From Methylophilaceae bacterium (GTDB lineage: Bacteria; Pseudomonadota; Gammaproteobacteria; Burkholderiales; Methylophilaceae): a stretch of DNA of 64,000 nucleotides. Every line of letters starts with the position of its first letter. Within the stretch, counting starts at the first letter, position 1. This document shows, one piece after another, positions 20,072 through 29,179 of the stretch. The notes beneath the pieces were generated by a model. That model was not told where the DNA came from and ran no database searches. It saw only the letters and a list, made by a program, of their open reading frames with translations. The stretch is from assembly GCA_013141125.1 (NCBI GenBank), contig JABFRO010000001.1, positions 744,001 through 808,000 on the forward strand, read 5' to 3'. The translations under genes were made by a program, and so were the position numbers.

Positions 20072-20143
20072 ATTAAAAGCAGGGTAATGAAGAGCTTATG
20101 AATACAGAAAATTTTCGAAGATGAATCAACCATATCAACTTCA

Positions 20144-20330
20144 AGGTATTTATATAAATTCAGATTTCTAAGCTAGACAAGGCGCGAGTGAAAAAGTATG
20201 ACGCGGCATATGTTTGATATATAAGGAAAACGCCGTTTCAGTGGAGACTAATCTTTAGGTTATGTCGTAACTAATAATTTTTTCGAGCAATGCGATATAG
20301 CGACGAAAGTTGGATTTATAGAAGTGCCCT
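20144..20330. repeat. MITE-like repeat, family A, copy 1
   Basis: A 187-bp element with imperfect terminal inverted repeats (right end, reversed: AGGGCACTTCTATAAATCCA; left end AGGTATTTATATAAATTCAG). It shares inner blocks with copies at 27417 and 29180: CTAAG..AGGCG near the left end, GTTTGATATATAA, and CGACGAA near the right end. It is about 45 bp longer inside than copy 3. TCA occurs on both sides (20141-20143, 20331-20333), a possible 3-bp target duplication; the right-hand TCA is the stop codon of the next minus-strand gene. Confidence 0.7.
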
Positions 20331-20807
20331 TCAATTCAAGAAGCCAATAATACGACCTGATATACCGATGCTAAACCATAGCGACAACGACAAAACTGCT
20401 GTGCTTTTAGCCAGAATCGGGTTGGGCGTGTTGGTCGTTGTTACCCAGCGATAGAGCGTCAGCTGCACAATCACGGCCATAACCAATAATTGCGCCTTGA
20501 TCCAGAAAAACGGATTGACGTAATAGATATTGGCCGCCGGAACAAAAATGAACAGGCCGGAAATCGCCAGCAAGGCAAAGCCTAGCCAGATGAAGCGAGT
20601 GGTTGACCTGGCCAACTTGGTTACCGGTTGTTGCGTCAGGCCAAAACCCAGTAGGCGCAGATTAACCAGCACAATCGACGATAGTAAAAAAATCAGGCCG
20701 GTAATGTGTGCCAACTGCGCCAGAGCGCCGAATAAATGATCGAGCCGGGTGATGGAAGTGCTGAGTGCGCTGTGTTGAATTGAATCAAATAGGGCTTGGA
20801 TGGACAT
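20331..20807 (-). CDS. Four-helix integral membrane protein (DUF6644-like), paralogue 1
   Basis: A protein of 158 residues with four predicted membrane helices: HITGLIFLLSSIVLVNLRLL, FIWLGFALLAISGLFIFVP, WIKAQLLVMAVIVQLTLYRW and LSLWFSIGISGRIIGFL. It resembles the neighbouring upstream gene in length, helix spacing and the motifs FxxxIxxLHxxS..VxxVxxRLxG, FWIK and SGRxI. Family naming is from memory and tentative; a b-type-cytochrome-like or CopD-like role cannot be shown. The stop codon abuts the family-A repeat. It forms a pair with the gene at 20838 (30 bp gap). Confidence 0.75.
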   Translation of the reverse strand: MSIQALFDSIQHSALSTSITRLDHLFGALAQLAHITGLIFLLSSIVLVNLRLLGFGLTQQPVTKLARSTTRFIWLGFALLAISGLFIFVPAANIYYVNPFFWIKAQLLVMAVIVQLTLYRWVTTTNTPNPILAKSTAVLSLSLWFSIGISGRIIGFLN

Positions 20808-20837
20808 GATTATTAATAGCCTCCTTAGTAATTGTAC

Positions 20838-21335
20838 TTATTTATATTGCAGATAGGGAATCAGCCGCCCGGATACCACGACGATGATCCAGAAAGCCAG
20901 TGATGCCCAACCGGCCAACTTCACGCCTTTGGGCGGGGTAGATTGCGTATCCCATTCACTAACGCGGCGACCCCATTTGAATTCAAACCACAAGACATTG
21001 AGGCCTGCTAATAAAATCACCACCAGTTTGATCCAGAATATGGGAAGCTCCACCACTTTGGTGGCAAGTGCCCAAAACAGTAAAATGCCGGTAATGAACT
21101 GCACGACAAAGCCACCCAGCAACCAGGGGCGTAACTCACGCAATAGCTGCGAGGCAGGAACATCGCGTAAAAACCAGCCTATGAGCCGCAAATCGGTAAA
21201 AACAATCAGGCCGACGGAAAGTGCCAAACTAAGCAAATGCAGGCCTTCGATAATGGGGAATACAAACAGCGATTCGCGTATCGCAGTTCCGGTTTCGGAA
21301 TCGTAAAGAAATTGTGAAAATTCAATGAGTGACAT
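20838..21335 (-). CDS. Four-helix integral membrane protein (DUF6644-like), paralogue 2
   Basis: A protein of 165 residues with four membrane helices: FPIIEGLHLLSLALSVGLIV, LLGGFVVQFITGILLFWAL, IFWIKLVVILLAGLNVLWF and WASLAFWIIVVVSGRLI. It is a paralogue of the adjacent downstream gene (shared IxxLHLLSxxxxVGLIVxxDLRLxG, FWIK, VSGRLIPYL). The conserved His in the first helix and Arg residues at helix ends suggest a ligand- or heme-binding role, but this is not demonstrated. It is likely co-transcribed with the paralogue; together they may form a heterodimer. Confidence 0.78.
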   Translation of the reverse strand: MSLIEFSQFLYDSETGTAIRESLFVFPIIEGLHLLSLALSVGLIVFTDLRLIGWFLRDVPASQLLRELRPWLLGGFVVQFITGILLFWALATKVVELPIFWIKLVVILLAGLNVLWFEFKWGRRVSEWDTQSTPPKGVKLAGWASLAFWIIVVVSGRLIPYLQYK

Positions 21336-21391
21336 GGGTGCTTCCTGAAAGGCGTTGTGGGAAAAGAAACTACATGATCTTTGGCGAAAAT

Positions 21392-22102
21392 TTACTGCCG
21401 GATTTCAAGACTGCAAATAGCATTTACACTGGGTAGTTCGCTGGATAGCTCGCCTGTCGCAATGGCACTTAGCAAGCTTTTATCAGGATTACCTAATTCC
21501 ACCTGAAAACAGCGTATGCCTAGTTGCATGGCAGGCTGAATATCTCGAACCCAATCATCACCTATCATCAGACATTGTTCGGGTTTCAACCTCAACAATG
21601 CTAATGCGGCGTGAAAGGTTTCGGGGTGAGGCTTCCAGTAGCCGCAATCCTCTGGGGTGACGACACCAACAACATGTTCGCGTAAACCCGTCATTTGTAT
21701 TTTATTAAGCTGTTGCGCTTTATCACCATTGGTGATGATTACTTTTGGTATTTCCGCAGTTTTCCCCAAGAAGGCTAGGCATTCTGGCACCATTGACCAC
21801 GAGGACTCATAGGCTGTCAGATACGATTCAAATGCAATATCCGCTTCAATTGCGGATAACGGAAGTGCAAGAAAATCCCTAATTCGAGCACGCCGCTGCT
21901 CGTGAAAAGAAATCTCTCCGTTTTCATAACGAAACCAATGTGTTGCAGAAATAAGTCGCCAACGTTGTAGCGCCTCAGCTTCCGATTCGCCCTCCCATGA
22001 TGACAGATGAGCCGCAAGAAAGGCCAGTAACGCTGTGCGCGTGGCACTTCGTTCATCCAGCAACGTGTCATCCAAGTCTAGTAAAAGGCCGTCAATTGGC
22101 AA
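21392..22102 (-). CDS. HAD-superfamily hydrolase (YjjG-like)
   Basis: A 236-residue HAD phosphatase with a helical cap (subclass I). Motif I is DLDDTLLDE, motif II IITNGD, motif III Lys in YWKPHPE, motif IV MIGDDWVRD; all catalytic residues are present. Related enzymes dephosphorylate nucleoside or sugar monophosphates. The start is the TTG at 22100-22102, six bases after the stop of the upstream gene; no ATG fits the domain start. The frame is cytoplasmic, unlike most neighbours. Confidence 0.88.
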   Translation of the reverse strand: MPIDGLLLDLDDTLLDERSATRTALLAFLAAHLSSWEGESEAEALQRWRLISATHWFRYENGEISFHEQRRARIRDFLALPLSAIEADIAFESYLTAYESSWSMVPECLAFLGKTAEIPKVIITNGDKAQQLNKIQMTGLREHVVGVVTPEDCGYWKPHPETFHAALALLRLKPEQCLMIGDDWVRDIQPAMQLGIRCFQVELGNPDKSLLSAIATGELSSELPSVNAICSLEIRQ

Positions 22103-22108
22103 GATTAA

Positions 22109-22471
22109 TTATTTCCCAAATTTTTTATCTGCCGCTTTTATATCAGCCTGCGTTTTATCTTCAGCCAATTTCGCTGCATCTTTGGTGGCTTGTTGAAGGT
22201 TTTTTGCGGTTTGCGTGATGGTTTGAATATCGTTATTAGCCTCACCTATTATGCAATCCAGGAAAACTGGTATTTTCTTGCGGTAGGTATTGACTTTTTC
22301 TACGCTGAGATTGAAGGCATCGGGACTTTTCAAATCCAACTCTTCTGCGACAGGTGCGCTGCCGCAATTGGAAGGGCTCCAATTATTATTGGCAATTGTT
22401 CCGGCTTCAGCAGCGTTGGCCGTTGCAAAAAATAATGGGATAAATGCTAGGACAGCAGACTTGTAAAACAT
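22109..22471 (-). CDS. Small secreted protein of unknown function
   Basis: Start taken at ATG 22471, which gives a 120-residue protein with a clean Sec signal (MFYKSAVLAFIPLFFATANAA); an earlier ATG at 22522 would add 17 unlikely residues. The mature part begins with EAGTIANNNWSPSNCG, has two Cys residues and a Lys/Ala/Asp-rich helical C-terminus (about residues 75-120) that may be coiled coil. I do not recognise the family. It is followed after 6 bp by the HAD gene and probably shares a transcript with it. Confidence 0.7.
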   Translation of the reverse strand: MFYKSAVLAFIPLFFATANAAEAGTIANNNWSPSNCGSAPVAEELDLKSPDAFNLSVEKVNTYRKKIPVFLDCIIGEANNDIQTITQTAKNLQQATKDAAKLAEDKTQADIKAADKKFGK

Positions 22472-22977
22472 GCAATGAGCTCCAGAGTGAATATACAAAC
22501 TCTTGCTACCAGCAATATTCATGCAAATTTTATAGCTTACTAATTTTTAATGCGTGAACTACGCCAATCTACTTGCTGCGCCTTACTTGATTCAAAAATA
22601 ATCCTGCAATGCAATTGTTAGCAATGCCCATGAAATGTCTTATAACCAGCAATAAGTGTTTCATACCTGTTGCCGGGCTAACATTGAAAGGAGATTTTGC
22701 TGGCTGGTTTTCAAAAAGCATTATCAACTATCCGCCTGAATTTATCGATCACTGGTGAAAATCCATATTTCTGCAACGATAAATTAAGCGCTTAACGTAA
22801 TTTTGCGAAGAATAAATTCTAACTACCACCCTCCAGTTTAAAAACGTTCAATCCATGAGGCCATGGAATACTAATTGCTTTATATGATGGCTGTGCTGCC
22901 TTAACCGGGGCAGGCAGGCTTTAAACATTCGTCATTTTTAACATACGCATTACAAAATTGAATCGCCCGAGAAACTC
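22472..22977. other. Intergenic region, no gene seen
   Basis: About 500 bp of AT-rich sequence ahead of the second RND permease; it must contain promoters for the diverging genes. No convincing -24/-12 element or RNA was found. A GG-N10-GC spaced match near 22700 fails at most other consensus positions. Confidence 0.45.
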
Positions 22978-25900
22978 ATGTGGATAGTTAATCTTGCCCT
23001 GCGCCGTCCTTATACTTTCATAGTCGCGGCTTTACTCATCCTGCTGTCCACGCCTTATGTGTTACGCAATATGGCGACTGATATTTTCCCTAATATCAAT
23101 ATCCCCGTAGTCGCCATGCTGTGGGATTACAAGGGCGGCAACGCCAAGGAAATTGCGGATCGTTTAACAGGTTCGGTCGAACGCTCCATGTCCTTGATTG
23201 ATGGTATTGAACACAGCGAATCCGTTTCTTATGCAGGGGCGGCGGTAATCAAGGTATTTTTTCACGAAGGTACGGATATACGTACAGCGCTGGCGCAGGT
23301 AATGTCCAGCAGCAATTCGGTTTATCGCTCGCTACCTCCCAGCATTACGCCGCCTCAAGTCATCCAGTATTCAGCTTCGGATTTACCTTTGGTGCAGTTG
23401 GGGATTTCCAGTAGCACAGTGCCGGAAACAGAAGTGAATGATTTGACCAACAACATTGTGCGCAATGCGCTTCAATCCAAACGAGGCGTAGCCATGACCA
23501 GTCCATTCGGCTCCAAAAGCCGGCAGATTACCGTGGATATTGATCCGGCCGCATTGGTCGCTCGTGGATTAGCGCCTTCTGACTTGGTGGAGGCCATGGC
23601 GGAGCAGAATCTGATTTTACCGACGGGAACAATCAAAATCGGTTCCACCGAGTATGACGTGACCCTCAATGGCGCAATTGCTTCCATACCACGTATTTCC
23701 GAGATTCCCTTACGCACGGTGAATGGCACCACCACCCTGATAGGTGATATTGCCAATGTGCGCGATGGCTCGGCACCCATGACCACGATTGCACGACAAA
23801 ACGGCGAACGCGGTATTCTGACTTCAATCTTTAAAGTGGGCAGCGTATCGACGCTGGATGTGGTCGAGCACGTCAAGCAAACCATTCCCAAAATGCTCGC
23901 CCAGATGCCGGAGGGCATCAATATGCGCCTGATGTTCGACCAGTCGTTATTCGTCAAGGCGGCGGTGAGCAATGTGATTCATGAAGGCTTGATTGCGGCT
24001 AGTTTAACAGCGGCTATGATTCTGCTGTTTCTCGGCAATTGGCGCAGCACTTGTATTATTGCGGTGTCGATTCCGCTATCCATTATGGTTTCGTTAATGA
24101 TGCTTTATTTGATCGGCGAAACCATTAATCTCATGACCATGGGTGGCTTGGCGCTGGCGGTGGGAATTCTGGTGGACGATGCCACCGTTGAAATTGAAAA
24201 CATAGAACGCCAGATGCTGATGGGCAAAAACCCGCATCAGGCCATTCTGGACGGCGCAGCGGAAATCGCCATGCCCGCTTTTGTATCTACTCTATGTATT
24301 TGCATCGTGTTCGTGCCTATGTTTTTTCTCACCGGTGTCGCGCGCAGCCTGTTTGTGCCTATGGCCGAAGCCGTGGTATTTGCCATGCTGGCTTCCTATC
24401 TGCTATCGCGCACTTTGGTGCCGACGCTGGTCATGTATATGATGGCTGGACATCATGGACGCAAAAGTCAGCCACCGGGCAATGCCTTCGCGCGCGGATT
24501 CAAGCGCATTCACCACACCTTTGAGCGTGGCTTTGAGGTGTTTCGTGGTCATTATGTTGTGGTGCTAAGTCATTTTTTAAATCATCGCTTACGTTATAGT
24601 TCGGCATTTTTAGGATTTTGTTTACTATCGTTGACGCTAGTACCGCTGCTGGGTCGCGATTTGTTTCCCGTCGTAGATGCAGGTCAAATCCGGCTGCATA
24701 TCCGCGCGCCAGCGGGAACACGCATTGAGGAAATGCCCAAACAAATTGATGCGGTCGAAAAATTCATCCGTGAACGCATCCCGCATGAAGAAATAGGCGA
24801 CATGCTGGATATTATTGGCGGCCCATACAGCACGCGAAACACCTTATTCGGCAACTCTGGAACATTGGAAACAGCGGATAGCGAAATCATGATTTCCCTG
24901 CGTCCTGGAAACCATGCGCCCAGTGTCAATTACATCAAGGATTTGCGTGCGGAATTACCGCGTCATTTTCCTGGCTTGGAGTTCTATTTTCAACCAGCCG
25001 ATCAAGTCAGTCAGACGCTTAATTTTGGCGTTCCGGCACCGATTGACATTCAATTTGTAGGAGGCAAAACGGAGGAAGTCATGCCTTTGGTGATTGATCT
25101 GAACAACCAGCTACGCAAAATTCCGGGCATTGTGGATGCACATATTTATCAGCGCCTTAACCGCCCATCATTGGAACTGACTATGAATCGCACCCAGCTC
25201 CAGCAACTCGGTTTATCGGCACGTAATGTGGCGCAAAATTTATTACTGACATTAAGTGGAAGTATGCAAACAGCACCAAGCTATTGGCTTAATCCGGCCA
25301 ATGGCAATACCGTCAATATTGGTGTGCTTGGTAACCCGCTGGACTTGGACAGCATTGAAGCGCTCATGCGTACACCCGTGGGTGGCAGCAATGATAAGCC
25401 GCCGCAATTGCTCGGCAATCTGGTGACTTTGAAACGCTCGGTGCAACCTGCTGGCGTAACGCACTTCAACTCGAATAATGTTTTTAACATTTATGCCAAT
25501 GTGGAAGGCCGGGATTTAGGATCAATCGGTATTGAAATAAACCGATTAATGGAAGCGAGCCGAGCCAAATTACCGCGCGGTGTGGAGCTGGATGTGCGCG
25601 GGCAGATTCAGACGCTTAACAGCTCGTTCATGGGGCTAGCCACCGGGCTGGCAGTCGCCATCGTGTTGTTGTATTTATTGCTGGTGATTAATTTTCAATC
25701 CTGGCTGGATCCGCTGATTATTATCAGCGCCTTGCCGGCCGCTCTGGCCGGTATCGCCTGGACGCTGTTTTTAACAGGAACCACACTAAGCATTCCGGCC
25801 TTGACCGGTAGCATCATGGCCATGGGCGTAGTCACGGCCAATAGCATTCTGCTGGTTTCCTTCGCCCGAACCCGTTTGAGCGATGGTGTGCCGCCCGTCA

Positions 25901-26157
25901 TGGCCGCGTTGGAAGCCGCCGCCACGCGCGTGCGGCCGGTATTGATGACGGCATTCGCCATGATCGTTGGCATGTTGCCCATGGCCATGGGTTGGGGCGA
26001 AGGTGCCGAACAAAACGCTCCGCTTGGACGTGCTGTCATTGGTGGACTGGTGTTTGCCACGATTTCTACCTTGCTGTTTGTACCTATTGTTTTCGCCAGC
26101 GTCCATCGCTGGCTGGATCGCCGCTCTTCCTACCACGCAACTCTTATTACTGAATGA
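22978..26157 (+). CDS. RND efflux permease (HAE1/AcrB type), second system
   Basis: A 1059-residue RND permease with the family layout: first helix RRPYTFIVAALLILLSTPYV, a porter loop, the relay helix GILVDDATVEIENIERQML, a second porter loop (about residues 560-880), and a final helix block (ALTGSIMAMGVVTANSILLVSFAR). It differs from the MdtB/C pair (NINIPVVAMLWDYKGGNAKEIADRLTG near the N-terminus) and belongs to the branch that pairs with one adaptor. The adaptor gene begins 8 bp downstream. No outer-membrane factor is next to it, so it probably borrows one; the substrate is unknown. Confidence 0.93.
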   Translation: MWIVNLALRRPYTFIVAALLILLSTPYVLRNMATDIFPNINIPVVAMLWDYKGGNAKEIADRLTGSVERSMSLIDGIEHSESVSYAGAAVIKVFFHEGTDIRTALAQVMSSSNSVYRSLPPSITPPQVIQYSASDLPLVQLGISSSTVPETEVNDLTNNIVRNALQSKRGVAMTSPFGSKSRQITVDIDPAALVARGLAPSDLVEAMAEQNLILPTGTIKIGSTEYDVTLNGAIASIPRISEIPLRTVNGTTTLIGDIANVRDGSAPMTTIARQNGERGILTSIFKVGSVSTLDVVEHVKQTIPKMLAQMPEGINMRLMFDQSLFVKAAVSNVIHEGLIAASLTAAMILLFLGNWRSTCIIAVSIPLSIMVSLMMLYLIGETINLMTMGGLALAVGILVDDATVEIENIERQMLMGKNPHQAILDGAAEIAMPAFVSTLCICIVFVPMFFLTGVARSLFVPMAEAVVFAMLASYLLSRTLVPTLVMYMMAGHHGRKSQPPGNAFARGFKRIHHTFERGFEVFRGHYVVVLSHFLNHRLRYSSAFLGFCLLSLTLVPLLGRDLFPVVDAGQIRLHIRAPAGTRIEEMPKQIDAVEKFIRERIPHEEIGDMLDIIGGPYSTRNTLFGNSGTLETADSEIMISLRPGNHAPSVNYIKDLRAELPRHFPGLEFYFQPADQVSQTLNFGVPAPIDIQFVGGKTEEVMPLVIDLNNQLRKIPGIVDAHIYQRLNRPSLELTMNRTQLQQLGLSARNVAQNLLLTLSGSMQTAPSYWLNPANGNTVNIGVLGNPLDLDSIEALMRTPVGGSNDKPPQLLGNLVTLKRSVQPAGVTHFNSNNVFNIYANVEGRDLGSIGIEINRLMEASRAKLPRGVELDVRGQIQTLNSSFMGLATGLAVAIVLLYLLLVINFQSWLDPLIIISALPAALAGIAWTLFLTGTTLSIPALTGSIMAMGVVTANSILLVSFARTRLSDGVPPVMAALEAAATRVRPVLMTAFAMIVGMLPMAMGWGEGAEQNAPLGRAVIGGLVFATISTLLFVPIVFASVHRWLDRRSSYHATLITE

Positions 26158-26164
26158 AACCATC

Positions 26165-27508
26165 ATGAGTAATCATCAATCTTCTGCATCTACCTTGCCT
26201 TTCACCAACAATCCCAAACGCACTCTGGTAATAGTCAAACGACTGGGATTCATCCTGCTATTATTTTTTCTTCTGGCAGGCTTATGGCGGCTGGTGATAA
26301 ATCAGAGTTCAGCGCAAGATTTAAAACAGCGCACCGAGGCCGGTTTACAGCGCAGTGTGATTGCAGTGCACTCCAAACAGGGTGAATCCACGCACAAATT
26401 GGTGTTACCCGCCAGTTTGCGCGGCAATTCTGAAACGCAGCTATTTTCACGCAGTAATGGCTATCTGAAAGCCTGGTATAAAACGTTGGGCGATCATGTC
26501 AAACAAGGCGAATTATTGGCCTTGATTGATGTTCCCGAACTGGAGCATGAATTGACGCAGGCACGCGCTGCCAGAGCGCAGATTAAAGCCAGGCTGGAAC
26601 TGGCTAGCTCAACCTTGCAACGCTGGACGCAACTGAAAGAAACCGATGGTGCGCCATTGCAGGAGTTCGATGAAAAACGCAGCACCGTGTTGCAGGCACA
26701 AGCCGATATGGCATCAGCAGAAGCCAACATCAAACGGCTTGAAAACCTGAATAACTACCGCCGCATCGTCGCGCCTTTTTCCGGCGTTATCACGCGGCGT
26801 GCGGTCGATATAGGCAGTCTCATCACGACCGGCAATCAGGAGTTATTCGCACTCACACAAATCGACCCACTGCGTCTGACCGTCTGGGTGCCGCAGATTT
26901 ATGCAAACGAAGTCAAGATTGGGCAGGAAGTTACGGTTAACCTGACCGAATCGCCAGAAAAAGCCGCGACGGCCTACATTGAACACATCGCCGGTGCGCT
27001 GGATCCGGTCAACCGCACACGCCAGATAGAAGTCAAGCTTCCCAACCCCGATGGCAAACTACTGCCCGGCTCCTATGTTGAGCTTTCCATTAAAGTAGAA
27101 GGAAAAACCAGCCCCTTACTCGTCCCCGCCAATGTGCTGGTCATTAATCAAGAGGGTGCGCGCATCGTAGTGGTCGATAATAAAAATCGAGTAGCGTTTC
27201 ATCCGGTCAAACTTGGACGGGACTTTGGACGTGAAGTTGAAATCGTCGAAGGCATAGAACCTCAAGATGTTCTGGTCGCCAGCCCATCCGACTTACTGGT
27301 CGAAGGCGAAACCGTAACCGTGGTGGTAGCGAAGGAAAAGGAAAAACCGGAATCGAAACCAAAAGACACCATTCAGAAAAAAGTTAAAAATCCGGAAAAA
27401 ACAGCAGAAAAACATAAGGGCACTTCTATAAATTCAAACCTCTACCTGATTAGCAAGATGCCTCAGCTAGGATGTCATTCCTTTGAGCGTCGGAATCCAG
27501 TGTCGTAA
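26165..27508 (+). CDS. RND periplasmic adaptor (HlyD family) with repeat-derived C-terminus
   Basis: A 447-residue membrane-fusion protein. The start at ATG 26165 lies 8 bp after the permease stop; upstream extension would overlap the permease. It has one N-terminal membrane helix (LGFILLLFFLLAGLWRLVI), lipoyl halves (GYLKAWYKTLGDHVKQGELLALID and RRIVAPFSGVITRRAVDIGSL, each cited in part) and an alpha-hairpin between them. A Lys/Glu-rich tail begins near residue 395. The last ~30 residues (from GTSINSNLYL to RRNPVS) are encoded inside the family-A and family-B repeats inserted at 27417-27707, so the native stop has been displaced. Function is probably unaffected because the tail follows the folded domains. 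Confidence 0.92.
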   Translation: MSNHQSSASTLPFTNNPKRTLVIVKRLGFILLLFFLLAGLWRLVINQSSAQDLKQRTEAGLQRSVIAVHSKQGESTHKLVLPASLRGNSETQLFSRSNGYLKAWYKTLGDHVKQGELLALIDVPELEHELTQARAARAQIKARLELASSTLQRWTQLKETDGAPLQEFDEKRSTVLQAQADMASAEANIKRLENLNNYRRIVAPFSGVITRRAVDIGSLITTGNQELFALTQIDPLRLTVWVPQIYANEVKIGQEVTVNLTESPEKAATAYIEHIAGALDPVNRTRQIEVKLPNPDGKLLPGSYVELSIKVEGKTSPLLVPANVLVINQEGARIVVVDNKNRVAFHPVKLGRDFGREVEIVEGIEPQDVLVASPSDLLVEGETVTVVVAKEKEKPESKPKDTIQKKVKNPEKTAEKHKGTSINSNLYLISKMPQLGCHSFERRNPVS

Positions 27509-27707
27509 AAAGTCACTGGATTTCGTGTCAAGCACTTCATTGCCAACGTCATTTTAAGCTTGGCTGAGGCATCTTGCTAATCAGGAAATCCTCAGTCAGG
27601 CGAGGTGTGAACAAAAAACAATAAGGCATTATGTGTTTGATATATAACGAATTATTTTTGTGAGCAAGGAAGCATCTCGACGAAGTTTGGATTTATAGAA
27701 GTGCCCT
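27417..27707. repeat. MITE-like repeat, family A, copy 2 (interrupted by family B)
   Basis: Ends AGGGCACTTCTATAAATTCA and, reversed, AGGGCACTTCTATAAATCCA: nearly perfect terminal inverted repeats. Removing the family-B element at 27445-27585 leaves about 150 bp, the size of copy 3. ATA flanks both ends (27414-27416, 27708-27710), a possible short target duplication. The left end overlaps the 3' end of the adaptor gene. Confidence 0.8.
27445..27585. repeat. MITE-like repeat, family B, copy 1 (nested)
   Basis: A 141-bp element with 23-bp perfect terminal inverted repeats beginning CCTGATTAGCAAGATGCCTC. The centre holds a smaller palindrome (CCAGTG..CACTGG around TCGTAAAAAGT) and a CATTCC..GGAATCC core. 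It is inserted inside family-A copy 2. A second copy lies at 33618-33761. Confidence 0.82.
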
Positions 27708-27750
27708 ATATGACATCGAATTTATTTTTCTATTATTCCGGAGAATCCTA

Positions 27751-29157
27751 ATGTTTAGATTCATTTTCTGCAGCCTCTGCCTGGCTGTGAGTCCGATAGC
27801 ACATGCACAGCAACCGAGCGCAGATCCGTTTACTATTCCCATCGAAGCTAACGCAGGTATCATCACCGTTGATTTCGTTGAGTTTGCCAGGATTCCCGAC
27901 ACGAACGGCGAAGCTCCACGACTCATGCATTTGGTTGACGAGCCGCGCAGCCAGCGTCTCTTCGTGAGCGCGATGACTGGCGCGCTTTATAGTGTAAGCC
28001 GTGACGGCAAGACTGTTACGCCTTTCATTGACATTAACGCGGCCAAATGGGGTGTAGGTGTCCAATCCAAAGGTTCTGAGCAAGGCCTGCAGAGCTTCGC
28101 TTTTCATCCTGAGTTCGGACAGCGGGGCGCACCCGGCTATGGCAAATTCTATACATACACCGACACGACGAATATCACACCGCAACCGGATTTCGTATCT
28201 GGCGGGTCTGAGCGCACTCATGACACTGTGCTGCTTGAGTGGACGGCTAAAAATGCTGAAGCGGCAAATTATGACGGGGGTGCACCAAAAGAATTGTTCC
28301 GCGTCGCCCAACCTTTCCGCAATCACAATGGAGGTCAGGTAGGCTTCAACACACTGGCAACCCGTGGTAGCCCGGACTACGGGTTGTTATACGTGGGGCT
28401 GGCTGATGGCGGTAGCGGTGGTGACCCGCTGAATACAGCGCAAAATCTAAACAAAGCCTTTGGCAAGATATTGAGAATCGATCCGCTGGGCACCAATAGC
28501 GCCAGTGGCAAGTACGGAATTCCAGCTTTCAACCCCTTCGTCGGCAAGCCGGATACGCTGGGAGAGATCTTCGCCTATGGCGTTCGCAATCCACAGCGGT
28601 TTACTTGGGATTCGAAAAACGGCACGATGTATGTCGCCGAGATTGGTCAGAACCAAGTGGAAGAAATCAGCCCTGTGACAAGCGGTGCCAACCTCGGCTG
28701 GAACAAGTGGGAAGGAAGTTATCGCTACCTGAGCCGCGAGGGCGTGGATCTCGAAAATCCCCGCAGTGAGCCCGGTTTAACGTGGCCTGTAATCGAATAT
28801 GACCACAAAGACCCATTATTCACGCGCGTCGCCATCACTGGCATCAGTATTTATCGCCAGAACGCCATTCGCCAATTGCAAAATCGCTTGATCTTCGGCG
28901 ACAACCCGAGTGGCGAACTCTTTCATGTCAATGCAGACAACTTGCCACAGGGCGGGCAGAGTGCAATACGCCGAATTCTGTTGAATGACAAGGGGCAACA
29001 GAAGACTCTCTTGCAGCTCATCCGCGAGAAGAAACCCCATGCAACTCGGGCTGACCTGCGATTCGGTACGGATATACAGGGACGGCTGTTCATACTTAAC
29101 AAACAAGACGGGGTGATTCGGCTGCTGGTTGCCGCTAAGAATACTGCTAGTAATTAA
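27751..29157 (+). CDS. PQQ-dependent sugar (glucose/sorbosone) dehydrogenase-like
   Basis: A 468-residue secreted protein (Sec signal 1-19, cleavage after AHA) of the soluble glucose/sorbosone dehydrogenase family (GSDH six-bladed propeller). It shows blocks such as GLQSFAFHPEFGQ, FRNHNGGQVGFN, LYVGLADGGSGGDP, GKILRIDPLG, EIFAYGVRNPQRFTWD, YVAEIGQNQVEEI and NLGWNKWEG. His and Arg residues at the expected PQQ-pocket places (FRNHNGG; VRNPQRF) are present. A good ribosome site (GGAG at about 27740) precedes the ATG. Family members oxidise aldoses or act as Hedgehog-interacting-like propellers of unknown substrate. It has no obvious operon partner; family-A repeats flank it on both sides. Confidence 0.88.
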   Translation: MFRFIFCSLCLAVSPIAHAQQPSADPFTIPIEANAGIITVDFVEFARIPDTNGEAPRLMHLVDEPRSQRLFVSAMTGALYSVSRDGKTVTPFIDINAAKWGVGVQSKGSEQGLQSFAFHPEFGQRGAPGYGKFYTYTDTTNITPQPDFVSGGSERTHDTVLLEWTAKNAEAANYDGGAPKELFRVAQPFRNHNGGQVGFNTLATRGSPDYGLLYVGLADGGSGGDPLNTAQNLNKAFGKILRIDPLGTNSASGKYGIPAFNPFVGKPDTLGEIFAYGVRNPQRFTWDSKNGTMYVAEIGQNQVEEISPVTSGANLGWNKWEGSYRYLSREGVDLENPRSEPGLTWPVIEYDHKDPLFTRVAITGISIYRQNAIRQLQNRLIFGDNPSGELFHVNADNLPQGGQSAIRRILLNDKGQQKTLLQLIREKKPHATRADLRFGTDIQGRLFILNKQDGVIRLLVAAKNTASN

Positions 29158-29179
29158 TAGCAGCGAAAGGCAACTTATG

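Noticed and set aside
22700-22735. A sigma-54 promoter ahead of the second RND pump
   Set aside because: GG-N10-GC spacing occurs, but the CACG and TT positions do not match.
25967-26164. An N-terminal extension of the second RND adaptor
   Set aside because: It overlaps the permease gene and contains no signal; the ATG at 26165 starts a normal adaptor N-terminus.
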